Source: Verrucomicrobiaceae bacterium UBA7681 (lineage in GTDB: Bacteria > Verrucomicrobiota > Verrucomicrobiia > Verrucomicrobiales > Verrucomicrobiaceae). From it: 64,000 nt of DNA. Location of the stretch: assembly GCA_002482965.1 (NCBI GenBank), contig DLGZ01000048.1, forward strand, positions 95,709-159,708, written 5' to 3'. The notes beneath the pieces are model-generated. The model did no database searches, was not told where the DNA came from, and was given only the letters and a program-made list of their open reading frames with translations. Made by a program: the position numbers and the translations under genes. Positions 1 through 8,479 of this stretch are shown piece after piece (positions within the stretch are counted from its first letter, which is position 1; each line of letters begins with the position of its first letter).

Positions 1-972
1 CCCCTGATGCGTGCCGCTGACGGGCCCATTGTCGCTCACAAACACAAAAATCGTGTCATCATCCAGTCCCAGCTCCGTAATCAGCGCCTGCATGCGGCCG
101 ATCTCACGATCCATCCGCGTGATCATCGCAGCATAGGCAGCCTTGGGCCGAAAATGCGGGATGTACCCCTTGCCACCTGCATAAGGCGGGTCGTCGAATT
201 GGCCGATGTACTCCTTGAGCGAATCATCCGGCACCTGCAGCGCCACATGCGGCACCGTCGTGGGCCAGTAGAGAAAGAAAGGCTTGTCCTTGTTGTCGCG
301 GGCAAATTTCAGCGCCTGCTCCGCAATGAGATCGGCAGAGTACTCACTGCCTTGAAATCGCTTGTAGCTTTCCGCCTTCGTCGGGTCTTCGCCGGGCTTG
401 AAGGTGTCATGGGCGGAGAACGGCGGATTCTTCAGGTCGATGGTCTTGTCATCATCCCACAGGTAGGTGGGATAAAAATTATGCGCCACCCCCTGGCAGT
501 TGTAGCCAAACCAGCGGTCAAACCCCTGCCGCAGCTGCGCCCCACTCGATGTCGGCCCCCCGAGCCCCCATTTGCCAAACCCACCAGTCGGATAGCCGAT
601 CGCATGGAACACCTCCGCCATCGTGACGCTCTCCGCCGGTATCGGAAACTGCCCCTCATGCTCCTGCTTACCCACGTCTGGCAGGCCCTTGGCATCATCC
701 GCCTGCCGGTTGTCGCGAATGAAAGCATGCCCGGGATGCAGGCCCGTCATCAGCACACAGCGCGAAGGCGCGCACACAGCGTTCCCACAATACATCTGCG
801 TGAAGCGCATCCCCTCCGCCGCCATGCGGTCAATGTGGGGCGTCTTGATAATCTTCTGCCCATAGCAGCCGAGATCCCCGGGACCGAGATCGTCAGCCAT
901 GATGAAAATGACATTCGGCTGGCGCGCATGCACCGTCAGCGTCAGGGCAAGCAGAAGAAAGAGAGACTTCAT
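1..972 (-). CDS. Secreted type I sulfatase, 3' end cut by the window
   Basis: A formylglycine-dependent sulfatase that hydrolyses sulfate esters, probably on polysaccharides, outside the cytoplasm. The first ~17 residues form a signal peptide. The alkaline-phosphatase-fold start VIFIMADDLG supplies the metal-binding Asp27/Asp28. The modification motif CAPSR places the catalytic Cys at residue 67, in the C-x-P-x-R form matured by formylglycine-generating enzyme. The frame stays open to base 1 with a typical FVSDNGP segment near the edge, so 324 codons are visible and the C-terminus is missing. The start overlaps the stop of the small upstream gene (ATGA), implying translational coupling. Substrate cannot be read from sequence. 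Confidence 0.93.
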   Translation of the reverse strand, partial: MKSLFLLLALTLTVHARQPNVIFIMADDLGPGDLGCYGQKIIKTPHIDRMAAEGMRFTQMYCGNAVCAPSRCVLMTGLHPGHAFIRDNRQADDAKGLPDVGKQEHEGQFPIPAESVTMAEVFHAIGYPTGGFGKWGLGGPTSSGAQLRQGFDRWFGYNCQGVAHNFYPTYLWDDDKTIDLKNPPFSAHDTFKPGEDPTKAESYKRFQGSEYSADLIAEQALKFARDNKDKPFFLYWPTTVPHVALQVPDDSLKEYIGQFDDPPYAGGKGYIPHFRPKAAYAAMITRMDREIGRMQALITELGLDDDTIFVFVSDNGPVSGTHQG

Positions 973-1124
973 GGAGGATGTGAAACGGCAGCGGGAGTCG
1001 TTTCTTGTTTCCCTTTGTGCTTCGGCAGCGAATCGAGCTTCCATTGCAGGTACATCGTCAGCAGCAGCATCGCGGCGATGAGCAGGAGAATGATATAAAA
1101 GCCGGGACGTGAGAGGAACTTCAT
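969..1124 (-). CDS. 51-residue single-pass membrane peptide coupled to the sulfatase
   Basis: A short open frame starting ATG at 1124 and ending TGA at 971-969, sharing the ATGA with the sulfatase start. The product begins MKFLSRPGFY, followed by a strongly hydrophobic helix (about residues 9-27, IILLLIAAMLLLTMYL) and a short charged, Pro/Lys-containing tail. No family recognised. The four-base overlap, same strand and a sensible membrane helix support a real gene. It could be a small membrane partner of the sulfatase or simply a leader cistron. Its start lies only 60 bp from the divergent beta-helix gene, so promoters must be shared or overlapping. Confidence 0.6.
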   Translation of the reverse strand: MKFLSRPGFYIILLLIAAMLLLTMYLQWKLDSLPKHKGKQETTPAAVSHPP

Positions 1125-1184
1125 GTGAAGGAAAGCAGGCGAAAAAAGCGAGTTTCATCCTGCTCGCTCCGTCTTTCCCATGCC

Positions 1185-2357
1185 ATGAAATTTTCCACCC
1201 TGCTTGTTCTCTTTTTCACCGCCCTCCAGTCTGCGCGGGCGCTCCCTGAAGCAGAGCTGCAACGCTACATCGATGAAGCGATCAAAGCGGGCGGCGGCGA
1301 AGTCGTCATTCCACCCGGCGTACATCTCATCGAGCGCGGCCTCATCGTGAAGGACGCGAAAAAACTGCGCATCATCGGTCTCGATGCCGAGGAAACAGTG
1401 CTGAAACTTCCCCCCGTGGCCTACGCCCTGTCTACAGGCACCACTGCTGCAGGCGCGACAACCATCCCCGTGAAAACCCAGCGCGGCTTCAAGCCCGGCA
1501 TGCGCTTGAAGATCGAGGCCGATGGCGAACTGGACAGCTTCACCAAGAAGCCCAAGCCCTACCACCTCGCCATCGTGAAAGCGATCAATCAGGACGCAAT
1601 CCAACTCGAAGCACCGCTGAAGTTCCCCATTCCCGCTGACACCCTGATCCGCCACGAAGACGCCCCCAACCTCATCGAGATTCGCGGAGCCAGCGAAGAC
1701 GTGCGCATCGAAAAGCTCACACTCGATGGTGGCCGCGTGGAAGCTGACCCACCCATTCGCGGCCATGCGCAACTCTGCGCCGTGTTTGCCTCAGGAACCT
1801 ACAGCTACGAAAAAGGACCGACAGGACCCAAGGTGAAAAAGCTCGGCATCTCACGCTGCTTCATCCAGAACTGCCACGGACGCGGTATCGCCTTGTATTC
1901 GGTGGAAGGCGCCGAGATCGACGACTGCACCATTCGAGACACCGCCGATGAGGCGATCGACTTCGATCACTTCACCACGAAGTCCATCGCCACCCACAAC
2001 CACATCGCCCGCTGCCACATCGGCGTCGAATTGAATGACGCCAACGACTGCCTCGTCGCCGGCAATGAATTCCGCGACTGCGCCACCGGCATCAACCTCT
2101 GGCGCTGGTGCAAACAGCCAGGGCTGAACGAGGGAAATCTCATCGTGCAAAACGTCTTTGTCCGCACCCTTGGCAACGCCGTGCAGATCGCCACCGGCAC
2201 CAAGGGCAACACCGTCGCGCAAAATGAGATCACCAACTCCGGCAAAAACGGCATCATCATCTCAGGAGAGTCCCAGATCGTGAAGGCCAACAAAATCACA
2301 GACAGCGGCATGAAGGCCATCCTGATCCAGGAAGGAAAACACGAAGTCTCCGAATGA
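1185..2357 (+). CDS. Secreted right-handed parallel beta-helix protein
   Basis: A 390-residue extracytoplasmic protein with a clear signal peptide (MKFSTLLVLF...QSARA) that fixes the start at 1185 rather than the longer in-frame upstream start. After an N-terminal region with a pectate-lyase-like opening (GGGEVVIPPGVHLIERGL), the second half shows ~22-residue repeats rich in N, I, V and G (NHIARCHIGVEL, NDCLVAGNEF, NLIVQNVFV, NTVAQNEITNSG), the signature of NosD/pectin-lyase-like beta-helices. Likely a polysaccharide lyase or surface binding protein; no catalytic residues can be assigned. Its last codons and stop fall inside a 36-bp sequence duplicated at 2655-2690. Confidence 0.85.
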   Translation: MKFSTLLVLFFTALQSARALPEAELQRYIDEAIKAGGGEVVIPPGVHLIERGLIVKDAKKLRIIGLDAEETVLKLPPVAYALSTGTTAAGATTIPVKTQRGFKPGMRLKIEADGELDSFTKKPKPYHLAIVKAINQDAIQLEAPLKFPIPADTLIRHEDAPNLIEIRGASEDVRIEKLTLDGGRVEADPPIRGHAQLCAVFASGTYSYEKGPTGPKVKKLGISRCFIQNCHGRGIALYSVEGAEIDDCTIRDTADEAIDFDHFTTKSIATHNHIARCHIGVELNDANDCLVAGNEFRDCATGINLWRWCKQPGLNEGNLIVQNVFVRTLGNAVQIATGTKGNTVAQNEITNSGKNGIIISGESQIVKANKITDSGMKAILIQEGKHEVSE

Positions 2358-2366
2358 TCAGCCGCC
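2331..2366 (+). repeat. 36-bp direct repeat, left copy
   Basis: Identical base for base to 2655-2690. It holds the last codons and TGA of the beta-helix gene, immediately followed by TCA, which would be the complementary stop of the convergent serine-hydrolase gene. The copy therefore represents the pre-insertion junction of the two genes. Confidence 0.95.
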
Positions 2367-2654
2367 GCCTCTGGAAGCTCCTTGGCATAATGATGCCATC
2401 TTCCGCCATTCCACTCCACCATACACCAACCCCAAAGGGGCTGCGTATTTCAGCCCAGGGATGCCGAGCCTTGGCGAGTGCTTCCCTGGGTCAGCATGCA
2501 ACCCACCGGAAAGCAAACCCAGCGCTTCGCCACACACCATGCCCACCAGCAGCGTCTGCCATGAGCCCCGCCGCGCTTAGAGCGTACCGCCAACTCCAAA
2601 AAACTCACGATCAAGTCCCTTAACTGAGCGCCATTCATGCCGGGCACCTTTCCC
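2367..2654. repeat. 288-bp non-coding element flanked by the 36-bp repeats
   Basis: This stretch separates two convergent genes and carries no convincing gene. It has structured elements: a CCCCAAAGGGG palindrome (about 2430-2440), then CCCAGGG (2454-2460) paired with CCCTGGG (2484-2490) around a GCC...GGC core. The short frames across it encode low-complexity peptides resembling the nonsense ORFs often annotated over interspersed repeats of Planctomycetes/Verrucomicrobia (a recollection, not checked here). With exact direct repeats on both sides it looks like an inserted non-autonomous element. No terminal inverted repeats were found. Confidence 0.55.
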
Positions 2655-2690
2655 GAAGGAAAACACGAAGTCTCCGAATGATCAGCCGCC
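2655..2690 (+). repeat. 36-bp direct repeat, right copy
   Basis: Exact copy of 2331-2366. Here its TCA (2682-2684) is the actual stop codon of the minus-strand serine hydrolase, and the adjoining GCCGCC encodes its last Gly-Gly. The other half is a dead copy of the beta-helix gene 3' end. Confidence 0.95.
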
Positions 2691-3857
2691 ATACAGCGCC
2701 CTCACCAGCCCCAGCGCACGCTCCCCCGGCAGCGCACCAATCTCCATCTGGTTCATCGTGTAGGCAAAACTGATCCCGTTTTCAGGATCCGCAAAAGCAA
2801 CGCTGCCACCCGCTCCAGGGTGCCCGTAAGCGCGGAGGCTTGGGCCATAAAGCTGCCGCAGCTTCCCACCTTCAGACTCAGGGGCCTCGTTCAAAGGGTC
2901 CTGCATCATGCCCGTGGAAAAAGCGATCGGAGTCAGCAGCACAGCATCGTTCTCCTGCGTGAGAGTCTGCTCAAGGCGGCGCACCACCGTTTCAGGCACA
3001 AGCTGCACCCCATTCCACTGCCCACCCTGCGCCAGCATGGCATAAAATTGGGCAAGCCCACGCGCACTTCCCACGCCACCCATGCTCGCATATCCGCGCG
3101 ACCACATTTCGCTTTGATTGAAATCGCTGACGGCATTCAGCCCAAAGGGCGAGGTGAACGTGCGCTGCGTGAGCGTACCGGCGGTGTTGAAAGCTTTGAT
3201 GAAAGGCTGGTCGCTGTTGGCAATGCTGATCTTCCCCGGATAGACCGGCGAGACACGGTCCCACTGCGCGCTGGGCAGCCCAATCCAGAAATCGAGCCCC
3301 ATCGGGCTGCCAAAAACCTCCCGATAGTACTCACCCAGCGATTCCGCCTCCGTCAGTCGGCGCACGATTTCATCCATCAGGAAACCAAAGGTGCGCGCAT
3401 GGTAGCCCTGCCGCGTTCCCGGCTCCCACAGTGGCCGCTGGTGTTCCAGCGCCTCGATCACCGCGTCGTAGTTGTAGATTGGCGCACGTTCGTCCAGCGC
3501 GCATAAACCAGCCGTATGGGAGAGCAGATGGATGAAGGCGATGTTGGATTTCCCTCCACCGACAAACTCCGGCCACACGTCCGCCACGGGACATTCCAGC
3601 GGGATGCCCGCCTCTTCGAGCGCGAGCAGGCAGCACACGGCGGCAGGGCCTTTGGTGGCGGACCAGACGGGCACGAGCGTGTCGCGATCCCACTCACGCG
3701 TATGCGCCCGGTCACGATGCCCATGAGCCAGGTTCAGCACCTCCCGCCCATGCTGCCAGATGGAAACCGAGGCTCCCATCTCCCAGCGGGTACGGAAGCT
3801 CTCCTCGAACCACGCACTCACGGCCTGGAGACTGTCAGGACTGCCGGGAAAACTCAT
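2682..3857 (-). CDS. Beta-lactamase-fold serine hydrolase (class C/EstB type)
   Basis: A 391-residue member of the class C beta-lactamase/penicillin-binding-like family. It has the nucleophile motif S66-A-T-K69 (SATKG), the family segment LLSHTAGL (residues 111-118), a tyrosine block G-Y152-H-A where beta-lactamases have Y-x-N, and H-P-G-A-G-G near residue 346 as the third motif. No signal peptide is seen, so a cytoplasmic esterase or peptidase is more likely than an antibiotic-resistance enzyme. Start at 3857 is chosen because it gives an ATGA overlap with the stop of the upstream TPR gene; the longer upstream frame would run into that gene. Last residues lie in the 36-bp repeat. Confidence 0.88.
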   Translation of the reverse strand: MSFPGSPDSLQAVSAWFEESFRTRWEMGASVSIWQHGREVLNLAHGHRDRAHTREWDRDTLVPVWSATKGPAAVCCLLALEEAGIPLECPVADVWPEFVGGGKSNIAFIHLLSHTAGLCALDERAPIYNYDAVIEALEHQRPLWEPGTRQGYHARTFGFLMDEIVRRLTEAESLGEYYREVFGSPMGLDFWIGLPSAQWDRVSPVYPGKISIANSDQPFIKAFNTAGTLTQRTFTSPFGLNAVSDFNQSEMWSRGYASMGGVGSARGLAQFYAMLAQGGQWNGVQLVPETVVRRLEQTLTQENDAVLLTPIAFSTGMMQDPLNEAPESEGGKLRQLYGPSLRAYGHPGAGGSVAFADPENGISFAYTMNQMEIGALPGERALGLVRALYGG

Positions 3858-4339
3858 GCGTGGTGGGACTCCAATTGGGCCCGCAAACAATCGAGATCGC
3901 GGTCTTTTCTGGCATGCTGGCGCAGTTCACCATCCATCTCGAACGCCCGCTGCAGATAGGTCAGTGATTTGTCCACGTGACCGAGGCAGGCGTGGTAGCA
4001 GCCCATGTTGTAGTAATAGACCGGCTTCGCACGCAGGGTCGCGGGTCCGCGCGAAAGCACATCCACTGCCTCAAGCGTGCGCCCAAGTTCATGCAGGCAG
4101 AAAGCCGCATGAATGTAGCCGCCGGGCTCCATCGGCTCCTGGGAACACAGCCGGAAGGCCAGCGCAAGAGCCTCGGCCCACTGGTGCCCGCTCATGAGAC
4201 ATAGCAGGGTTATCTCGATGACGTCCACCCGGTTGTGCATTTCCGCCGGAAGCGGAGACAATTCCACCCGAGCCTCGTCAAAGAGACCCAGCTCCACGTA
4301 GCCCTGAGCGGCGATGATCCTGCGTTCAGCTTCGGTCAT
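3854..4339 (-). CDS. Small TPR-repeat protein
   Basis: A 161-residue helical protein of tetratricopeptide type. It shows consecutive TPR-like helices (YVELGLFDEARVEL, YNMGCYHACLGHVDKSLTYLQRAFEMD) and no signal peptide or membrane segment, so it is probably a cytoplasmic scaffold. The start at 4339 (MTEAERR) is preferred; the upstream in-frame extension is Cys/Leu-rich and unlike the family. It overlaps the downstream serine hydrolase by four bases, so the two are likely co-translated. No specific partner can be inferred. Confidence 0.75.
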   Translation of the reverse strand: MTEAERRIIAAQGYVELGLFDEARVELSPLPAEMHNRVDVIEITLLCLMSGHQWAEALALAFRLCSQEPMEPGGYIHAAFCLHELGRTLEAVDVLSRGPATLRAKPVYYYNMGCYHACLGHVDKSLTYLQRAFEMDGELRQHARKDRDLDCLRAQLESHHA

Positions 4340-4442
4340 TTTTTTGCATGTGTATGGCCAGATGAGAACGCAAAGCATGCGCAGGAACAAGGTTTTTCGT
4401 GCCTGACGACACTCAAAACAGGTTCCTTCGCCCACGGAAGCA

Positions 4443-5018
4443 TCAAACAGCGGCCGCCTTCACCCCACGCAGTTTCTTTGCCATCTCCATGCGAGAACCA
4501 ATTTCCCAACAGCCCCAGGTGGCGACGTAACTGACGAGTGAGACCACCGCACCGAGTAGGATGCCCCCCACCAGCATGACCGGTGCATGTTCCTTGAGCA
4601 CGATCCAGGCATCGACCATCGACTCAGGCAGATGCTTGGGAAACGGCGACGTGGGCACCGTCGTGTAGAGGGCCAGCACCCATTTGCCGATGGCGTATTC
4701 CAGCCAGGCCATGAACGGCACCGTGACCGGATTGCTCACCCAGCACATCGCGATGGCAATGGGGATGTTCACTCGGAAAATGGCGGCCAGGATAACGGCG
4801 GAAGGCATCTGGATGGGCAGCAGTTGCAAGGTGATGAACATCCCCACAGCCATGCCGCCGGAAAGCGTGTGCTGCGTCGGCTTCCACACCCGCTTGTCCA
4901 GGAAATGCCGTGCAAACCAACGCCGGGTGGGGCTTTGCCGCAGTTTGCGCGGATGTTTGAGGAAGCGGATGGTTTTGAACACCGAACGGCGAAACCAGCC
5001 CCGGGCGAGCGTGAACAT
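4443..5018 (-). CDS. DUF2062 membrane protein
   Basis: A 191-residue inner-membrane protein with the DUF2062 layout: a basic N-terminus, then hydrophobic helices with the conserved GGMAVGMFI, PIQM and CWVSNPVTVPF segments, and a final helix near VGGILLGAVVSLVSYVA. Family function is not established. The gene starts 2 bp after the uppP stop on the same strand, so the two are almost certainly one transcript, suggesting an envelope or undecaprenyl-lipid role. Confidence 0.85.
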   Translation of the reverse strand: MFTLARGWFRRSVFKTIRFLKHPRKLRQSPTRRWFARHFLDKRVWKPTQHTLSGGMAVGMFITLQLLPIQMPSAVILAAIFRVNIPIAIAMCWVSNPVTVPFMAWLEYAIGKWVLALYTTVPTSPFPKHLPESMVDAWIVLKEHAPVMLVGGILLGAVVSLVSYVATWGCWEIGSRMEMAKKLRGVKAAAV

Positions 5019-5020
5019 GA

Positions 5021-5824
5021 TCAGTTTCCACCTCCATTATACACCCAGATCAGCAGCGCACTGCCGAGCGCGATGCGATACCAGGCAAAACCGTTGAACG
5101 TGTGCCCCTGCACAAAACGAATGAGCCACTTCACCACGATGAAGGCGAAGATGGCGGAAACCACCGTACCAAGAACGACCATCCCCCAGTCCTCCTGCCC
5201 AGCCTCACCGTCCTTGATCGCAGAGAGGATTTTATAAGCCCCGGCCGCCATCAGCGTGGGGATGCCCAGCAGGAAGGAAAACTCCGTGGCCGCAGGCCGT
5301 GACACACCAAAAGCCAGCGCCATCAGGATGCTGGCCCCGGAGCGCGAGGTACCGGGAAACACCGCCGCAAGCAACTGCGCCAGCGCCACGGCAACCACGA
5401 CCGCCCAGGTGATGTTCGCAGTGCCCTCCTTGCCCTTGTGCAAAAATTCCAGCACGAGGATGATGAAACCACCGATCAAGGTGGCCCAGGCCACGGGCGG
5501 GATCGTCTCCGGCAGCTTGACGCCGAATTTCTTGATCAACAAACCACCCACGACGGTGATGAAGAACGCCACAAACAGCTTCGCCAGGTAATCCCGTGTG
5601 GTGGCATCCCCCAGCGTAGTGGCCAGGTGTTTCAACCGCTCGGTGAAAACCGCCAGCACAGCCAGCACAGCACCGCTCTGGATCACCACGTTGAACAAGT
5701 CGCTTTTCTGAGGCAGCCAGTGCAGATTTTGCGGGATGAGAAGATGCCCGGTGGAGGAGATGGGCAGGAATTCGGTGACACCTTCAATGATGCCGAGGAA
5801 AATGATCGCAAGCCAGTCGGGCAT
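5021..5824 (-). CDS. uppP: Undecaprenyl-diphosphatase
   Basis: A 267-residue polytopic membrane enzyme (BacA/UppP family) that dephosphorylates undecaprenyl pyrophosphate to recycle the carrier lipid of peptidoglycan synthesis. Family motifs are clear: EGVTEFLPISSTGHL near the N-terminus (catalytic Glu-rich motif) and PGTSRSGASI in the middle, with about eight hydrophobic helices. The start at 5824 (MPDWLAII) matches the family; the 37-codon upstream extension is not conserved-looking. It leads a likely operon with the DUF2062 gene and is divergent from the M23 peptidase, another cell-wall gene, with 190 bp between them. Confidence 0.96.
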   Translation of the reverse strand: MPDWLAIIFLGIIEGVTEFLPISSTGHLLIPQNLHWLPQKSDLFNVVIQSGAVLAVLAVFTERLKHLATTLGDATTRDYLAKLFVAFFITVVGGLLIKKFGVKLPETIPPVAWATLIGGFIILVLEFLHKGKEGTANITWAVVVAVALAQLLAAVFPGTSRSGASILMALAFGVSRPAATEFSFLLGIPTLMAAGAYKILSAIKDGEAGQEDWGMVVLGTVVSAIFAFIVVKWLIRFVQGHTFNGFAWYRIALGSALLIWVYNGGGN

Positions 5825-6014
5825 GGCGGAAATAGGGAGGGGTTGGGGAAAGGACAGATTACAATCAGGCGGGCCGCGCAGTTTGCAAGCCCCCTGCACT
5901 TCACTCGATGCATTGAACCTGATAATTCGCAGCAAGCCGCCAATCTCTTCCTCCGCATTGGTTTTTCAGACTGGCCTTCGCAACGTTTTCGACTACCATC
6001 ACCCTCCCTTCGGC

Positions 6015-6869
6015 ATGCCAGCCAGTGCCCCCCATTCATTCACCACGTTGTTCAACCACCTTTTTTCCTGGTGGCAGGGGGTTGTGTGTGCCTGCGCCGC
6101 GCTGGTCCTGACCGTCCCTGCCGCTGCCCAGTCTGGCACAACAATTCGCGTACGCCTGGCGGATGGCTTTGATTTTCCTGTGGGCAAGCCAGACGCCGAC
6201 GGCTTTTACAAAGCACGCGGCTACTGGCCCAACGGTCATCTGGGTGAGGACTGGAACGGTAGCGGCGGCGGCGACACCGACCTTAGGGCGCCAATTTATG
6301 CCATGGGCCGTGGCGTGGTCATTTTCTCACAAAACATTGGTGTCGGCTGGGGCAACTGCATCTTGGTGCGCCACATTTTCCGTGAAGCCGATGGCAAAGT
6401 TGCCATGGTGGACTCGCTCTACGCCCACCTGCATGAGCGTAAAGCGAACCTGCATGACCTTGTGGAGAAGGGCCAGCTCGTCGGCACCATGGGTGGCAAC
6501 AACGGCATGTACCCTGTTCATTTGCACTTCGAAGTGCGCAAGAATCTCCACATCGGCATGAACCGCTCCTCGTTCGCTCGGGATTCCTCCAATTACTACA
6601 GCCCCACAGCTTTCATCAACGCGCGCCGCGTCCTGCCTTCGAGCATGCAAAAATACGCCGTGCCAGTGAACAATTTCGCGCCTTATGGCCGGGCGCTGGC
6701 GGACACCAGCAGTGATGGCGCGCGCGCCTCCAGTTTGGATGTCCCCTCCTTCAAAGGCGGCTCCGGTACAGGTAATGATGACCCAAAACAGGATGATGAC
6801 TTCTGGTCACGCCTGAAAGCCAAAATGCGTGCCGGCCAGACTACGGATGCCACCGAAGATAAACGCTGA
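6015..6869 (+). CDS. Secreted M23 (LytM) family metallopeptidase
   Basis: A 284-residue extracytoplasmic peptidase expected to cleave peptidoglycan cross-links or activate amidases. The N-terminus has a hydrophobic export segment (about residues 16-38, ending VPAAAQS). The LytM zinc site is visible: H-L-G-E-D (HxxxD), the YAHLH segment, and H-L-H-F-E as the HxH motif. A low-complexity Gly/Asp/Lys tail of ~70 residues follows. The start at 6015 gives a proper signal sequence; the frame is open for 93 codons upstream but that stretch runs antisense into uppP. Metal ligands look complete, so it is likely active rather than an EnvC-type pseudoenzyme. Confidence 0.9.
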   Translation: MPASAPHSFTTLFNHLFSWWQGVVCACAALVLTVPAAAQSGTTIRVRLADGFDFPVGKPDADGFYKARGYWPNGHLGEDWNGSGGGDTDLRAPIYAMGRGVVIFSQNIGVGWGNCILVRHIFREADGKVAMVDSLYAHLHERKANLHDLVEKGQLVGTMGGNNGMYPVHLHFEVRKNLHIGMNRSSFARDSSNYYSPTAFINARRVLPSSMQKYAVPVNNFAPYGRALADTSSDGARASSLDVPSFKGGSGTGNDDPKQDDDFWSRLKAKMRAGQTTDATEDKR

Positions 6870-6955
6870 GCAGGCATCAGCACATAATACACCTTGATTC
6901 ATCGCCACCCGTGGTGGCATCTTTGCTGCTGTTATAGGACAGCTTACCCCCGGCC

Positions 6956-8428
6956 ATGCAATTCCCGCCCCGCTCCACTCCTCCCCGCTCCGTTTACGGC
7001 GGCAGTCTCGTGCCTGTTCTCATCGTCGTTGCCGCACTCGTGCTCAGCACCGCCATCTTCTTCCTGTTCACCAAAAAGAAAATCCAGGCCCAAAAGGACG
7101 CCGTCGCCCAAGAGGCAGTCTCCAACGCTTCGCCCACCAAGGCCGCCGCACCTGCAGCTCCTGCCACGCCACCTCCCATGGCGAAGCCTCCAGCACCACC
7201 GAAGCCTGCAACTCCGGCCTTTGCCTTTGCCCGCCCACTTGATCTGGGCAGGCAGCTCGTGCGCAGCCTCACCACCGGAGATTTTGCCACCGCTGGCAAG
7301 CTCGCAGCCGCCTCAGATACAGATCAGTCAGACAGTGCCGCCAAGCTCTTTGAAAAGCTCGCCGCCATGGGCTACAAACCTGCGGCGGAGGATCAGGTGG
7401 AGCTGCTCGGTCTCGTCGAGAACCGCACCCGCATCACCCTTCCCTTTGTCATGCAAGGTTCACAGGAAACCGTGCGCATTCAGCTCGATCTGGAGCGTGA
7501 CGAGAAAATGGGCTGGAAAGTCGCCAAAGCCACCCTGCCAAAGGCCATGAGCAGTGCCATCGTAGCCATGCCAGCCACGCCGCACGCAGCGCCTGCCGCA
7601 GGCACTCCTGCCACTCCTGCACCGCCCCCCGTCGTCGCCACCACCGCAGCCGCCGCCATGAAGCCGCTTTTCACGGTTGAAGACGGCACCGACGCGCTGG
7701 CCTTTGCCAGTGATTTTGTCCGCCACCTCTTGAAGCACGACTTCACCGCCGCACGCGCTTTTGTTGACGATGCAAAAGTGCCGGTCGAGCGCCTCCTCGG
7801 CCTCTGCATCGTATTTGAAGAAGGTCAGTATTCCTTGAATCCGGCCAAGCCGCTCATCGTTACCATCGCCAACCCCGAAGTCTCTTGGGTCATTGCCCAG
7901 GTGCAGTCGGAGTCCCTCCAGCAAAACACCGAATTTGGCGTGGAGCTCAAACGCGCTGACATCGCCCAGCCATGGAAAATCGTGGGGCTCAATCTCTCCG
8001 ACATCCTCGGCTCCTTTGCCAAAAGCGCCTCAAAGCTCGGCGTGCCCTACACCCCCATCGTGAAGAACCCCAAAGGCGGCGAATCGCTCGCCCTCTACTT
8101 TGAATACGACCGCGCCGAGTTGCACCCCCGTGCATTGAAACAGCTCGAAGTCATCTCCGCCCTGATGAAGGCGGACCCTGCCAAGAAACTGCGCATCGCC
8201 GGCCACACCGATGAAAAAGGCGAAGATGACTACAACATCCGCCTCTCACACGGACGTGCCGAGGCCGTGAAGAAGCAGCTCGCCGCCCTCGGCGTCCCAG
8301 CCGCTCAGGTGGAAACCACCGGCCTGGGCAAAGCCCAGCCCCTCAGCCCAAACAAAAAATCTGACGGCACCGATGACCCCGAAGGCCGCAGCCACAACCG
8401 CCGCGCTGAAATCTACCTCGATTTCTGA
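6956..8428 (+). CDS. Membrane-anchored OmpA-family protein
   Basis: A 490-residue protein with one N-terminal transmembrane helix (about residues 18-38), an Ala/Pro-rich linker, two similar globular segments (around 80-175 and 235-350) separated by a second Ala/Pro linker, and a C-terminal OmpA domain (about 365-490). The OmpA domain shows FEYDRAELHP, IAGHTDEKG, LSHGRAEAVK and NRRAEI, the peptidoglycan-binding core. It probably tethers the inner membrane to the cell wall. The two middle segments share features (aromatic L-rich start, NR/NP-x-I core) and may be an internal duplication of unknown family. Confidence 0.85.
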   Translation: MQFPPRSTPPRSVYGGSLVPVLIVVAALVLSTAIFFLFTKKKIQAQKDAVAQEAVSNASPTKAAAPAAPATPPPMAKPPAPPKPATPAFAFARPLDLGRQLVRSLTTGDFATAGKLAAASDTDQSDSAAKLFEKLAAMGYKPAAEDQVELLGLVENRTRITLPFVMQGSQETVRIQLDLERDEKMGWKVAKATLPKAMSSAIVAMPATPHAAPAAGTPATPAPPPVVATTAAAAMKPLFTVEDGTDALAFASDFVRHLLKHDFTAARAFVDDAKVPVERLLGLCIVFEEGQYSLNPAKPLIVTIANPEVSWVIAQVQSESLQQNTEFGVELKRADIAQPWKIVGLNLSDILGSFAKSASKLGVPYTPIVKNPKGGESLALYFEYDRAELHPRALKQLEVISALMKADPAKKLRIAGHTDEKGEDDYNIRLSHGRAEAVKKQLAALGVPAAQVETTGLGKAQPLSPNKKSDGTDDPEGRSHNRRAEIYLDF

Positions 8429-8479
8429 TTCTTCACCGCGTCTTGCACCGTTGTCGCGTCCGCCTAGTCTGGCGTACGC

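Noticed and set aside
7..1098. Plus-strand frame of 363 codons at the window start
   Set aside because: Antisense to the sulfatase, whose motifs CAPSR and MADDLG are unmistakable on the minus strand.
2354..2692. Several short frames across the 288-bp element
   Set aside because: Low-complexity products without family resemblance; the region is better explained as repeat sequence.
4443..5824. UppP/DUF2062 as a phosphatase fusion or defence module
   Set aside because: Two separate genes with intact stops; ordinary envelope functions.
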